The translations under genes were made by a program, and so were the position numbers. Positions 8,216-16,019 of a DNA stretch of 33,805 nucleotides are shown here, piece by piece. The notes under the pieces were generated by a model. The model was given only the letters and a program-made list of their open reading frames with translations, had not been told where the DNA came from and ran no database searches. The stretch lies in NCBI GenBank assembly GCA_048526005.1, contig DBFVEH010000014.1:1-33805 (forward strand), written 5' to 3'. This DNA is from QALR01 sp900552255 (GTDB lineage Bacteria; Bacillota; Clostridia; Oscillospirales; CAG-272). The stretch's first letter is position 1; every line of letters begins with the position of its first letter.

Positions 8216-8941
8216 ATGGAAGCAATTATGCAAGGCTGGTTATCCATATGGCTCTATGTGATGGCAGCTATCGGAATCGTGTTAGGAGTTTGTATTTGGA
8301 AAAACAGAAAAACTTGGTCAACACTTAATATTCTCTGTGCTTTCGCAATTATCGTACTGATTTTGCACGTGATTGAGGAATGGGTATTGCCGGGCGGACT
8401 GCATTATTCCTACAATATCGCCCACGGTTCAACACTTTTAAGCAGATACCCGATGAACCGGCTGACCGATATGATTACGAATTTCGGTGCGGTTGTTGTT
8501 GGCTGTATCGTGCTGAAGGTTTGGGGGTTCCGCAAGCCGGCGGGTATCGCTGTTATGCTGTTTTCTGCATTTGAAGTCGTTATGCACATCGGCATTGGCA
8601 TTCAGGATATGGGCATTTTCGGCAAATACGGAATGAACACCCTGTATTCACCCGGTTTGATTACTTCACTGTTCGGCTTTCTGCCTGTTTGCGTCGGACT
8701 TGCGATTCATCTGTTTAAGAAGAAAGAGAATCGACCGAAGTTCGTGCAATGGGTTATGGCAATCGTAGCAACAGCGGTTTTGGGTTTCTTGCTAATTAAC
8801 CTGCCCGAAGCAATGCTGGGCAAAGAGGATAGCCCTTACGAATTTACAAACAGAGGCTATTATGAGAGGTTCGGCGAGCAATACGAACAGGATAACGGCT
8901 TTGAATATTTTGAGCCGGAAACGATTAAGGAGGAACAGTAA
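8216..8941 (+). CDS. HXXEE domain membrane protein (first copy)
   Basis: About 241 residues with five or six hydrophobic segments. The family motif is at H51-x-x-E54-E55 (LHVIEEWVLPGGLHYSYN), with a second histidine, H63, after the PGG turn. RYPMNRLTDMITNFGA follows. The hydrophilic tail contains EDSPYEFTNRGYYERF. The HXXEE family has no established biochemical function that I know of; conserved His and Glu near a membrane face suggest metal binding or catalysis, but this is inference. The ATG at 8216 follows AAAGGAG; the frame is open upstream but has no ribosome site there. It is the first gene of the operon, ends directly before the hydrolase ATG, and has a paralogue after the hydrolase. 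Confidence 0.8.
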   Translation: MEAIMQGWLSIWLYVMAAIGIVLGVCIWKNRKTWSTLNILCAFAIIVLILHVIEEWVLPGGLHYSYNIAHGSTLLSRYPMNRLTDMITNFGAVVVGCIVLKVWGFRKPAGIAVMLFSAFEVVMHIGIGIQDMGIFGKYGMNTLYSPGLITSLFGFLPVCVGLAIHLFKKKENRPKFVQWVMAIVATAVLGFLLINLPEAMLGKEDSPYEFTNRGYYERFGEQYEQDNGFEYFEPETIKEEQ

Positions 8942-10795
8942 ATGATGAACAGAACAATGATTGCACACGATAAAAACGGCGAAGAAATGACCGTAGCGGT
9001 AAGGGGCGCGCTGCCTGTGGATTCGCCCTGCGCCCGCTATACGGGCTACAAGCCGGAAACCCTGCTCCTCAAAAAAGGTACGATCCGTCTGAAAGGATAC
9101 ATGCCCCTGCCCTGCGACATCATTTTGGAGCGTGATGTGCCTGTAACGCTGCGGGACGGTGTAACCATTTATACAGATATTTTTCGCCCCAACGACGACA
9201 AGCCCCATCCAGCAATTATGGCAATGAGTCCTTACGGAAAGGAAATCGGTTCTCAATGGTTGGACGATACGCCGAATCATGCGGGGATTCCAATGGAAGC
9301 CACATCCGGTTTGCAAAAGTTTGAAGGCCCCGATCCGGCATACTGGTGCAATCACGGTTATGCAATCATCAACCCTGATGTGCGGGGCGCTTACAATTCC
9401 GAGGGGATTATCCTCTTTTTCGGAAGCGACTACGGCAGGGACGGCGCCGACATCATCGAGTGGGCGGCGAAGCAGGCATGGTGCAACGGAAAAATCGGTA
9501 TGAGCGGAAATTCATGGCTTGCGATTTCGCAGTGGTTCACCGCAGCGCAGCGCCCTGAACATTTGACGGCAATCGCCCCGTGGGAGGGGTTATCCGACTG
9601 CTGCCGTGAGATTGCCACCCGCGGCGGCGTGATGATGCCGGAGTTTGTCAAAATGCTTTCCGATTCCTTTGCTTCTACGGAAAGCGGGGGCATTGAAGAT
9701 GTAATTGCCATGATGAACGAACAGCCGACAATGAACAACTGGTGGGCAGATAAAGAAGCTGATTTGGAAGCAATCGACATTCCCGCTTATATCGTTGCCA
9801 GCTATACAAACCCCATCCACACCTACGGTACGCTGGAGGGCTATCGCCGCATTTCCTCAAAGGACAAATGGCTGCGAATCCATAATACCGGGGAGTGGGA
9901 CGACTACTACAACAAAGAGCATACGGAGGAACTCCGCAGTTTCTTTGACCGTTATCTGAAAGGCGAAGACAATGGATGGGAAAACACGCCGAGAGTTCGA
10001 GTGAGCGTCTTAAATCCCGGCGGCAAGGACATTGTTGACCGTGTGGAAGAAGATTTCCCGATTCCCCGTACACAGTATAAAAAGCTGTACCTTGACGCAG
10101 CAGAAAACAACCTTACGGAAGCCCCGGTTACATGCGAGAGCTATGCACAGTATGATTCCGACCGTAAAAAGGGCGGCGTCAGCTTTAGTATGAAAATGCA
10201 GTCAGATACCGAAATTACCGGCTATATGAAGCTGCGTTTATGGGTATCTGCTCTGGATCACGACGATATGGATTTATGCGTCAATCTTGAAAAGCGCCGC
10301 CCCAACGGTCTGAAATATAAATACAGTTTAGGCCCCGGCATGGACACTTCGGCGAAAGGCTATATCCGTGTTTCTCTGCGGGCATTGGATAAAGCAAGAA
10401 GTACCGAGGAAAACCCACGGCAGTCTATGGAACAGGAGCAGAAACTCAAAGCGGGAGAAATCGTCCCCGTGGATATTCTTATTTGGCCTATGGGATTGAA
10501 ATTCAAAAAGGGTGATATTCTTCGTATCACGGTTTCGCCCTATAAAACCAAGAAAATGTGGACGGGACCGTTCAAGCTGAAAATGGCAAAGGTAACAATT
10601 CCAAAGGAAGGATATACTTATTTTCCGGAGGATAAGCCGGAAATGGTTACCATAGGCGGATCGGAAATGTTTGCCGGCTCCAGTGTAGATACTTCCGATA
10701 TGCCGAAAGATCATAACAAAGGGAGACACCGTATTTACGCCGGTGGAAAGTTTGACAGTTTTCTTTATGTACCAATCATTCCTGAAAAAGATTGA
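8942..10795 (+). CDS. CocE/NonD family alpha/beta hydrolase (X-Pro dipeptidyl-peptidase S15 superfamily)
   Basis: A 617-residue serine hydrolase. An alpha/beta-hydrolase domain (about 45-345) is followed by the jelly-roll C-terminal domain of X-Pro dipeptidyl-peptidase-like proteins (about 375-600). The nucleophile is probably S191 in IGMSGNSWLAISQW. A late catalytic-type His is H314 in RIHNTGEWDDYY, followed by SFFDRYLKG, a typical end of the catalytic domain. DVRGAYNSEG matches the family's D-x-R-G-x-x-x-S/N-E-G signature. The family includes cocaine esterase, amino-acid-ester and cephalosporin hydrolases and peptidases; the substrate is unknown. No signal peptide. AGGAGG lies eight bases before the ATG, which directly follows the upstream TAA, so translation is likely coupled. 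Confidence 0.9.
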   Translation: MMNRTMIAHDKNGEEMTVAVRGALPVDSPCARYTGYKPETLLLKKGTIRLKGYMPLPCDIILERDVPVTLRDGVTIYTDIFRPNDDKPHPAIMAMSPYGKEIGSQWLDDTPNHAGIPMEATSGLQKFEGPDPAYWCNHGYAIINPDVRGAYNSEGIILFFGSDYGRDGADIIEWAAKQAWCNGKIGMSGNSWLAISQWFTAAQRPEHLTAIAPWEGLSDCCREIATRGGVMMPEFVKMLSDSFASTESGGIEDVIAMMNEQPTMNNWWADKEADLEAIDIPAYIVASYTNPIHTYGTLEGYRRISSKDKWLRIHNTGEWDDYYNKEHTEELRSFFDRYLKGEDNGWENTPRVRVSVLNPGGKDIVDRVEEDFPIPRTQYKKLYLDAAENNLTEAPVTCESYAQYDSDRKKGGVSFSMKMQSDTEITGYMKLRLWVSALDHDDMDLCVNLEKRRPNGLKYKYSLGPGMDTSAKGYIRVSLRALDKARSTEENPRQSMEQEQKLKAGEIVPVDILIWPMGLKFKKGDILRITVSPYKTKKMWTGPFKLKMAKVTIPKEGYTYFPEDKPEMVTIGGSEMFAGSSVDTSDMPKDHNKGRHRIYAGGKFDSFLYVPIIPEKD

Positions 10796-10810
10796 TAGGA
10801 GGTTTTGATT

Positions 10811-11500
10811 ATGTGGCATTGGTTTGTTGAAACGGGATGGCTGTACTGTATGCTGATTATGGGAATTGTCCTGACAGTACAGTTGATTGTAAAATGGAAG
10901 GATTGGGATATACTCAGAAAGCTTGGCGCTTTTACCGTTATCGTTCTTGTTTTTCATGTCTGGGAGGAATGGGTAATCCCCGGCGGCTTCCATTATTATT
11001 ATAACATTGCTTCGGACGCTGTATTGCGGGATCGTTATCCGATGAATGAGCTGACGGATATGATTACCAATTTTGGAGGCGCGCTTATTTGGTTTATTTT
11101 GGTGCAGACAAATAAATATGAGCGAAAGATGAGCTTTGCCGTTATGCTGTTCAGCTTTGCAGAGGTGGCGATTCATCTGTTAGGAGCAGCTTCTTCCCGT
11201 GCGTTACTGCTGGAAAGCGGGGCTTATTCACCGTTTTATACGCCGGGAATGCTGACTGCTCTTGTCTGCTGGCTCCCGTTGGGGATTTCCTACATCGTGT
11301 ATTTTGTTAAGACACATATCAAAAAGTGGGATGTGATTGGCGGTGTGGCGATTCTTGCGGTTTTAAGCGTACTTTTGATTACAGCGCCGGAAAGTCTGCT
11401 GAAAAGTGAAGATACCCCTTATGTATATGACAATGCCGGATGGTATGAACAGTACATAGACGACAGCGGCGCAATTATTGACCGAAGTTTGGAGCAATAG
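10811..11500 (+). CDS. HXXEE domain membrane protein (second copy)
   Basis: About 229 residues, clearly paralogous to the protein encoded at 8216-8941. It has FHVWEEWVIPGGFHYYYN with H49-x-x-E52-E53 and the second His at 61, then RYPMNELTDMITNFGG. Its tail TPYVYDNAGWYEQY matches the first copy's SPYEFTNRGYYERF. Five or six hydrophobic segments are predicted. The ATG at 10811 follows AGGAGG at a spacing of eight; in-frame codons upstream are less well placed. The gene begins 15 bases after the hydrolase stop. Two different HXXEE proteins on either side of one hydrolase suggest a heteromeric membrane complex or a duplication that kept both copies. Confidence 0.8.
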   Translation: MWHWFVETGWLYCMLIMGIVLTVQLIVKWKDWDILRKLGAFTVIVLVFHVWEEWVIPGGFHYYYNIASDAVLRDRYPMNELTDMITNFGGALIWFILVQTNKYERKMSFAVMLFSFAEVAIHLLGAASSRALLLESGAYSPFYTPGMLTALVCWLPLGISYIVYFVKTHIKKWDVIGGVAILAVLSVLLITAPESLLKSEDTPYVYDNAGWYEQYIDDSGAIIDRSLEQ

Positions 11501-11512
11501 ACGATAAAGTAA

Positions 11513-12064
11513 GTGTATCTTGTTCAGAAATGTAAAATGATAGCGAGGCGATACTATGGGAAATTAGCGGTATTAGATTTATCGGAGACCGGCAGGCAGA
11601 TTTGCGAAAAGCTGTTTGTACTGCTTAACACAGAGCAGCGAGAAGATTTAACCCGCTATGTTCTTAGCGGGGAACAACCAAACGCTGCTTTTAGAACAGA
11701 TTCGGTTTCGATTCATAGTGGTTCCGCATTACAGGTAACTTCTATGCTGCCATTAACAGAAATACAGGAAGGCGATTTGTATTTCTGCCTGGAGGAAAGG
11801 ACGGTGCGTGTCGGCGGGCATGAAATCGCACTGACCGCCAAGGAATTTGACGCCCTCCGCCTTCTGATTATGAACCGGAAACGGGTGTTGACTTTTGAAA
11901 TGATCGCTTATCAGGTATGGGGCGAGGAATATATTGACGTTACGCAAAGAGCAATCCACAACCTGTTCAGCCGCCTCCGTCAGAAACTTCAGGTAACGCC
12001 GGATTCGCCGGGATATATTGTCAGCGTCCGGGGCGTAGGTTATAAATTTGACGCTGGAATATAG
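11513..12064 (+). CDS. Orphan winged-helix DNA-binding protein (OmpR/PhoB C-terminal type)
   Basis: Up to 183 residues. Residues about 88-180 form a Trans_reg_C winged helix: EIALTAKEFDALRLLIMN, an R-A-I-H-N-L-x-S-R-L-R recognition helix, and VRGVGYKFD at the end. There is no receiver domain. The N-terminal 80 residues, containing LDLSETGRQICEKLF, slightly resemble the tail of a MarR-type regulator. The start is uncertain: GTG 11513 and ATG 11537 are in frame, and neither has a good ribosome site, so a truncated N-terminus is possible. It follows the second HXXEE gene by 12 bases. The next gene is its paralogue. Its target is unknown; without a receiver domain, phosphorylation control is unlikely. 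Confidence 0.75.
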   Translation: MYLVQKCKMIARRYYGKLAVLDLSETGRQICEKLFVLLNTEQREDLTRYVLSGEQPNAAFRTDSVSIHSGSALQVTSMLPLTEIQEGDLYFCLEERTVRVGGHEIALTAKEFDALRLLIMNRKRVLTFEMIAYQVWGEEYIDVTQRAIHNLFSRLRQKLQVTPDSPGYIVSVRGVGYKFDAGI

Positions 12065-12097
12065 CAGGGAATGAGGAAAAATTGTGGGAGGAAATAA

Positions 12098-12463
12098 ATG
12101 CCGGAGAACAGGGCAAACCGGGATTGGATCATCAGCGATCCACTGACCGTCATAGATACAGGCGTTTTATATTTCTGTCTGGAATATCGTACTGTTGAAG
12201 TCTGCGGGCAGGAAATTGAACTGACGGCAAAGGAATTTGATATTTTTGCTCTGCTGATTCTGAATCCCCGCCGTGTGTTCACTTATGAAATGATTATGGA
12301 GATTGTTTGGAATGAACCGTATAACGCCTATTCCAGGAAAACGATTATCAATCATATCAGCAATCTCCGCAGGAAATTAAAAATACATCCCGAAATCCCT
12401 GATTACATCAAAAGCGTATACGGCGTCGGATATAAATTTGACATACCGAATACAAAAGAATAA
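12098..12463 (+). CDS. Second orphan winged-helix DNA-binding protein
   Basis: 121 residues, almost entirely one Trans_reg_C winged helix (about 30-116) ending SVYGVGYKFD. It aligns with the preceding protein across LYFCLE-x-RTV, ELTAKEFD and the recognition helix, here TIINHISNLRRKLK. GGGAGGA lies five bases before the ATG at 12098. A terminator follows ten bases after the stop. Tandem stand-alone winged-helix genes of this kind are seen in mobile elements of Clostridia; their regulatory target here is not visible. Confidence 0.82.
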   Translation: MPENRANRDWIISDPLTVIDTGVLYFCLEYRTVEVCGQEIELTAKEFDIFALLILNPRRVFTYEMIMEIVWNEPYNAYSRKTIINHISNLRRKLKIHPEIPDYIKSVYGVGYKFDIPNTKE

Positions 12464-12472
12464 AAGAGCTTG

Positions 12473-12503
12473 CCGCCGCGGAACATCTGCGGCGGATTTT
12501 TTT
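12473..12503 (+). terminator. Rho-independent terminator after the cargo operon
   Basis: The stem CCGCCGC (12473-12479) and GCGGCGG (12489-12495), with a nine-base loop, is followed by A and seven T residues. It ends the transcript that includes the HXXEE, hydrolase and winged-helix genes. Confidence 0.85.
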
Positions 12504-12600
12504 AAGAAAATTTTATGCAGGCGGCAACTTTCCCCTGAAAAATGTACTGATATATGAGGGGATCATTTTGAAACCGCTTATCCGTATGCTGCAATTATGA

Positions 12601-12724
12601 ATTTTTTGTGAATTTTACAAAATGCCCCCGTCATTTTGCCTCAAAAATGAACTGAATAATAGAAAGATATTTTTTGTGCAAAATTGCCCGCCCTATTTTG
12701 CCCCAAAAATGAACTGTATAGTAG
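12601..12724 (+). repeat. Tandem degenerate 62-bp direct repeats
   Basis: Two copies share a 30-base core (12633-12662 and 12695-12724, starts 62 bases apart), with ATTTTGCC, CAAAAATGAACTG and a closing A/T-rich TAG block. The preceding ATTTTTTGTG block is also repeated (12601 and 12669). A weaker third copy lies near 12530-12560 (CTGAAAAATGTACTG). They sit just upstream of the VLP gene and could be regulator or replication-protein binding sites. Otherwise the 12504-12758 gap holds no gene. Confidence 0.6.
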
Positions 12725-12758
12725 AGGGACATTTTTACGGTAGGAAGGAGGTGTTTTT

Positions 12759-13246
12759 ATCCACGATCAGATTCCGGTGATGAATTATCCGCAGTACCGC
12801 CGGATGCGTAAGCTGGTGCATGAGTGCTGTAACTACGATGGCGGCAACTGTATTCTTCTGGACGATGGGGAGGAATGTGTCTGCGTCCAGAGTATTTCCT
12901 ACTCGCTTCATGATATGGGGTCCCCGCAAAGTCATAAGACTTTGTGGGGAGAGGAGGAACAGCGAAATGAGCAAGTTTTACCGCTTGCGGTGAAACGAGC
13001 GATATGGAGCTTGTGACGACGAGGTTCCGCTGCGCTGTCCTGCCTTTGGACAAGCCTTTGGAAACAGCGTTGCTGTTCCGGGACGAATTAAGACGCTGCG
13101 TAATCTGCGGCAAGCCATTCCTCCCCGGTTCCAACCGGGCAAAATACTGTAAGCCCTGTGCGGCAAAGGTTCACCGCAGACAGAAAACAGCCAGCGACAG
13201 GAAAAGGCGGGTCCTATGCGGACAATTAGAAGCAAAAAAGCCTTGA
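12759..13246 (+). pseudogene. Cysteine-rich VLP domain protein, interrupted
   Basis: The 5' part encodes MNYPQYRRMRKLVHECCNYD followed by GGNCILLDDGEECVCVQSI, as in Cys-rich VLP proteins of conjugative elements. The 3' part, in another frame, encodes AVLPLDKPLE, CVICGKPFLPGSNRAKYC and CAAKVHRRQK, the family's zinc-binding end. A foreign stretch of about 110 bases (about 12909-13021) separates them and shifts the frame, with a stop at 13014. The expected start position is also damaged: AAGGAGG at 12745-12751 is followed seven bases later by ATC in the right frame instead of ATG, then HDQIPV. Both features indicate a dead or severely weakened gene. Its role in elements is unknown, though it is regularly found near mobilisation and replication genes. 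Confidence 0.8.
12909..13021 (+). repeat. Short hairpin-bearing insertion inside the VLP gene
   Basis: This stretch has no counterpart in the VLP family at that position. It contains a 13-bp stem-loop (12921-12933 and 12938-12950, loop ATAA, one G-T pair), then a purine-rich GAGAGGAGGAAC block and a tail rich in GAGC/GCTTG motifs. Its boundaries are estimated from where the protein similarity stops and resumes. It may be a miniature mobile repeat. No clear target duplication is visible. Confidence 0.5.
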
Positions 13247-13616
13247 ATTTACTGGTGTTCCGGGCTGCAATCAGCGGGTATGAGAGATAAATCCCCGGCT
13301 CTCCTCTAAACTCGGCTTTTAACTGTCCGCAGTGGAATTTTGACCTAAACGGGATTTTCCCGTTCAGGCGCTGATTTTGATTTTGCCAATTTATAAGTTT
13401 TGCCGGTTCCGCCTGTATGGGATTCTCCAATACTGGATTTTCAGAGACTGGAAAACCTGACGCTCCGGGCAGCCCTGTCCATCTCTTTCCTGCGCTGGAT
13501 TTTCAGACAGTCTTGGCGGCCCATATTTAGACGGAAATTAAAGAGAAGAAGTTAATAACAAGATAGTCAATATCAATCCAATCAATCAGGGATGGATTGA
13601 TGGAAAGGAGTATAGG
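13247..13616. other. Intergenic region with short repeats upstream of repA_N
   Basis: No gene seen. Visible structures are an inverted repeat AACGGGA/TCCCGTT (13348-13364), a direct repeat CTGGATTTTCAGA at 13433 and 13495 (62 bases apart), and an 8-bp inverted repeat TCAATCCA/TGGATTGA (13573-13600) directly upstream of the ribosome site of the RepA_N gene. The last is a reasonable candidate binding site for that protein. Confidence 0.45.
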
Positions 13617-13982
13617 ATGCAAAATGATTGTTTCATGCCTTACAAGGAGGACAGCGGCGTACCGCCTTATCTGCCATTTCCCCGGTTTCTTATACCGCTG
13701 GATTTATCCAACGACGCAAAAATCCTGTATGCCATGCTTTTTGACCGGGCGGGCATTTCCAGAGAAAACGGATACATAGAACCGGACGGGCGGATTCGCC
13801 TCTACTTTACGCTGGAAGAAGCAAAAGGAAAGCTGCACAAGAGCAGGCAGGTGGCGACAAGGGCGTTTCAGGAGTTGGAGCGCAGCGGACTGATTCTCCG
13901 CAAAAAACAGGGGCTTGGCCGCCCGGCAGTGATTACGTTGAATATTTTACCGTCCGGGAAGGAGCGTGATGTGATTGCGTGA
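13617..13982 (+). CDS. RepA_N-type replication initiator, N-terminal domain only
   Basis: 121 residues matching the winged-helix N-terminal domain of replication initiator protein A of Gram-positive plasmids and elements: FPRFLIPLDLSNDAKILYAM, then LFDRAGISRENGYIEPDGRI, LYFTLEEAK and SGLILRKKQGLGRP. Full-length RepA_N initiators have an additional C-terminal domain; here the protein ends just after the DNA-binding domain, as is common in integrated elements. The ATG at 13617 follows AAAGGAG at a spacing of six. It may bind the inverted repeat immediately upstream, as an autoregulator or replication remnant. The next gene overlaps its 3' end. Confidence 0.8.
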   Translation: MQNDCFMPYKEDSGVPPYLPFPRFLIPLDLSNDAKILYAMLFDRAGISRENGYIEPDGRIRLYFTLEEAKGKLHKSRQVATRAFQELERSGLILRKKQGLGRPAVITLNILPSGKERDVIA

Positions 13983-14214
13983 TTCCGCAGATTTAAGCAG
14001 ACTTCCCAAAAACCTGAAACCGGAGATTGCCGAGCGTGTGGCGGCGCATTTCAGGGACGGCGCTTTTGAGTTTGATTTCAGTACGGAAGAAATGATTGCC
14101 GTTGAGGGAAATACGGTCTATCATGTCATTCCCCATTATGCCGAGGGAGAGGCGGAAAGCGTACTGGATAAGCTGCGCCGTATCATGGCGGGAAATTTGG
14201 AGGAAACCGAATGA
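13975..14214 (+). CDS. Small transposon-encoded protein, TnpW-like
   Basis: 79 residues. The C-terminal half, with an NTVYHVIPHY strand pattern and ESVLDKLRRIM, resembles TnpW-family proteins found beside serine recombinases in Tn4451-like elements, where function is not established. The start is TTG at 13975, ten bases after GGAAGGAG. It overlaps the RepA_N stop by eight bases, so translational coupling is likely. No later ATG gives a sensible protein. The family assignment is from remembered similarity and is moderate. Confidence 0.6.
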   Translation: MRDSADLSRLPKNLKPEIAERVAAHFRDGAFEFDFSTEEMIAVEGNTVYHVIPHYAEGEAESVLDKLRRIMAGNLEETE

Positions 14215-14220
14215 AAGCTG

Positions 14221-14249
14221 CTGAAAAAAGAGGACAGGCGCGTTATAAT
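14221..14249 (+). promoter_or_regulatory. Putative recombinase promoter
   Basis: A consensus TATAAT at 14244-14249 lies 55 bases before the recombinase ATG. At a 17-base spacing the -35 is CTGAAA, which is weak, so the call rests mainly on the -10. Confidence 0.45.
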
Positions 14250-14304
14250 ATAGGCAGCCGTTTACCTGGCTGTTATCCCGATACACGGGAGGAAAGGAGC
14301 TACT

Positions 14305-15944
14305 ATGAACCAGCAGCCAGATAAAATCACAGCGTTATACTGCCGCTTGAGCCAGGACGACGCTCTCGACGGGGAGAGCAATTCCATTACCAACCAAAAG
14401 GCGTTATTATCCAAATATGCGGCGGAACATGGATTTCGCAATCCCATGTTTTTCGTGGATGACGGATTCTCAGGGACAAATTTTCAGCGGCCCGGATTTC
14501 AGGAAATGATGAAATATGTGGAGGACTATTCCGTTTCCACATTGATCGTCAAAGACCTCTCCCGCCTTGGCAGAGAGTATTCCTATATGGGACGCCTGCA
14601 GGATTTCATTTTCCCCGCCTATGACGTCCGTTTTATCGCCATCAACGATGACGTGGACAGCGCAAAGGGCGAAAACGATTTCGCTGTGTTCAAAAATGTA
14701 TTTAACGATTATTACGCCAAGGACACAAGCAAAAAAATCCGGGCAGTCGTCAAAATGCGCGGAGAAGCCGGGGAACATATCGCCAGCAATCCGCCCTACG
14801 GATATGTGAAAGACCCACAGAATAAAAAGAAATGGATCGTGGACGAAGAATCTGCAAAGGTGGTTCGGCGTATCTTTGATCTGTGCATTGCGGGCAAGGG
14901 GCCAATGCAGATCGCAAAAATCCTGACTGCCGATAAAGTGCTGACCGTTACGGCATACAACGCCAGGCAGAAGGGATGGGCTATGCCGGACAACCTGTAT
15001 CAGTGGTGTGCAAAATCCGTCGCCGGAATATTGGAACGGCAGGAATATACCGGCTGTACCGTCAATTTTAAGACATATACAAAGTCCCTCAAATTCAAGA
15101 AGCGGATGGAAAATCCCAAAGAAAACCAGAGGGTATTTGAGGACACGCAGCCGGCAATCATTGAACGGGGGTAATGGGAACGGGTGCAGGCGTTAAGGGC
15201 GAACAAGCGCAGGCCGACAAAGACAGGGAAACAAGTATTTTCTCCGGTCTTGTCTATTGCGCCGACTGCGGCGCAAAGCTCTATTACTGTACCTGCAATA
15301 CCTACAAGGATGATTCCCAGGATCATTTTGTCTGCTCCAACTATAAGAGCAATACGGGTTCCTGCAAAATCCACTACATCCGGGAAGTCACTCTTTATAA
15401 GCGGGTGCTGGAATGTATTCAGGGAACGCTGACCTATGTGCGCTTGTTCCGGGACGATTTCACGCAGGAAATGCTGGCGCAGGACGAAGCCAGCCGGAAA
15501 GCGGAACTGACACAGAAGCGGAAAGTCCTCTCCGGGGCGCAGAAGCGTATGGAGGATTTGGATAAGATCATCCAACGGCTTTATGAAGATTCTGTACTGG
15601 GAAAAATAAGCGATCTCCGCTTTCAAAAGCTCTCGGCACAGTATGAAACGGAGCAGGCAGAGATTCAGCGCCTTGCTGTTTCGCTGGAAAGGGAAGTTGA
15701 GAACGAAGCAGAACAGATTGCCGATGTGGGGCGTTTTCTCCAGCTTGCAGACAGGTATTCCGACTTGCAGGCGCTTGACGCCGCCACGGTAAATGAACTG
15801 ATTGACAGAATTGTGATCCACAACCCGGAGAAAATCGGCGGGAAGAAGCATGTCACGATTGAAGTCTACTTCACCTATGTGGGTAAAATCCGAATCCCGC
15901 TTGCAAAACCGGAATTACGGCCAGATACGGAAAAACCGGCGTGA
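14305..15944 (+). pseudogene. Large serine recombinase (resolvase, recombinase, zinc ribbon, DUF4368-like), inactivated
   Basis: A site-specific recombinase of about 545 codons. The resolvase domain holds the nucleophile S16 in YCRLSQDD and the KDLSRLGREY arginine motif. The recombinase domain follows (SNPPYGYVKD, VVRRIFDLCIAGKG, then the WAMPDNLYQWCAKSVAGIL region), then a zinc ribbon (YCADCGAKLYYC, C-S-N-Y), a coiled coil and the DUF4368-like end ELIDRIVIHNPEKIGGKKHV. Two lesions are visible: a TAA at 15172-15174, where relatives read E-T-W, and loss of one base near 15234 in GKQ-S-IFSG. The upstream fragment keeps the catalytic domain but lacks the zinc ribbon and coiled coil, which normally control synapsis, so it is probably inactive. 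GGAAAGGAG lies before the ATG. Confidence 0.9.
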
Positions 15945-15960
15945 CCTCCGCCACGCCGGT
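15935..15960 (+). other. Stem-loop overlapping the recombinase stop
   Basis: A perfect 9-bp stem ACCGGCGTG/CACGCCGGT with an eight-base loop covers the TGA at 15942. No T-run follows, so it is a weak terminator or an mRNA-end structure. Confidence 0.5.
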
Positions 15961-15981
15961 CTTACCGGAAATTTCATTTAC

Positions 15982-16019
15982 TTCCTTATGGGACGTTGCC
16001 TAACGATGGCTCCTTTTTT
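15982..16019 (-). repeat. Right inverted repeat of the element (putative att half-site)
   Basis: Read on the minus strand it begins AAAAAAGGAGCCATCG and ends CCCATAAGGAA, matching the left end. It overlaps the stop codon of the flanking lipoprotein gene, so integration probably set the present end of that gene. Confidence 0.6.

Larger units (their letters stand above)
7189..16019. mobile_element. Decayed integrative element with a serine recombinase
   Basis: The segment is bounded by imperfect inverted repeats (7189-7228 and 15982-16019). Its recombinase gene is next to the right end, as expected for serine-integrase elements. Cargo is a TetR regulator, two HXXEE membrane proteins, a CocE-type hydrolase and two winged-helix proteins. 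The backbone is a Cys-rich VLP gene, a RepA_N protein, a TnpW-like protein and the recombinase. These backbone families are common in conjugative and mobilisable elements of Clostridia. The recombinase carries a stop and a frameshift, and the VLP gene is interrupted. No relaxase or conjugation gene is present, so this is a remnant or a minimal mobilisable derivative. Confidence 0.7.

Noticed and set aside
14305..15944. Programmed frameshift in the recombinase
   Set aside because: A separate TAA lies 60 bases upstream of the frame change and there is no slippery heptamer; simple decay explains both.
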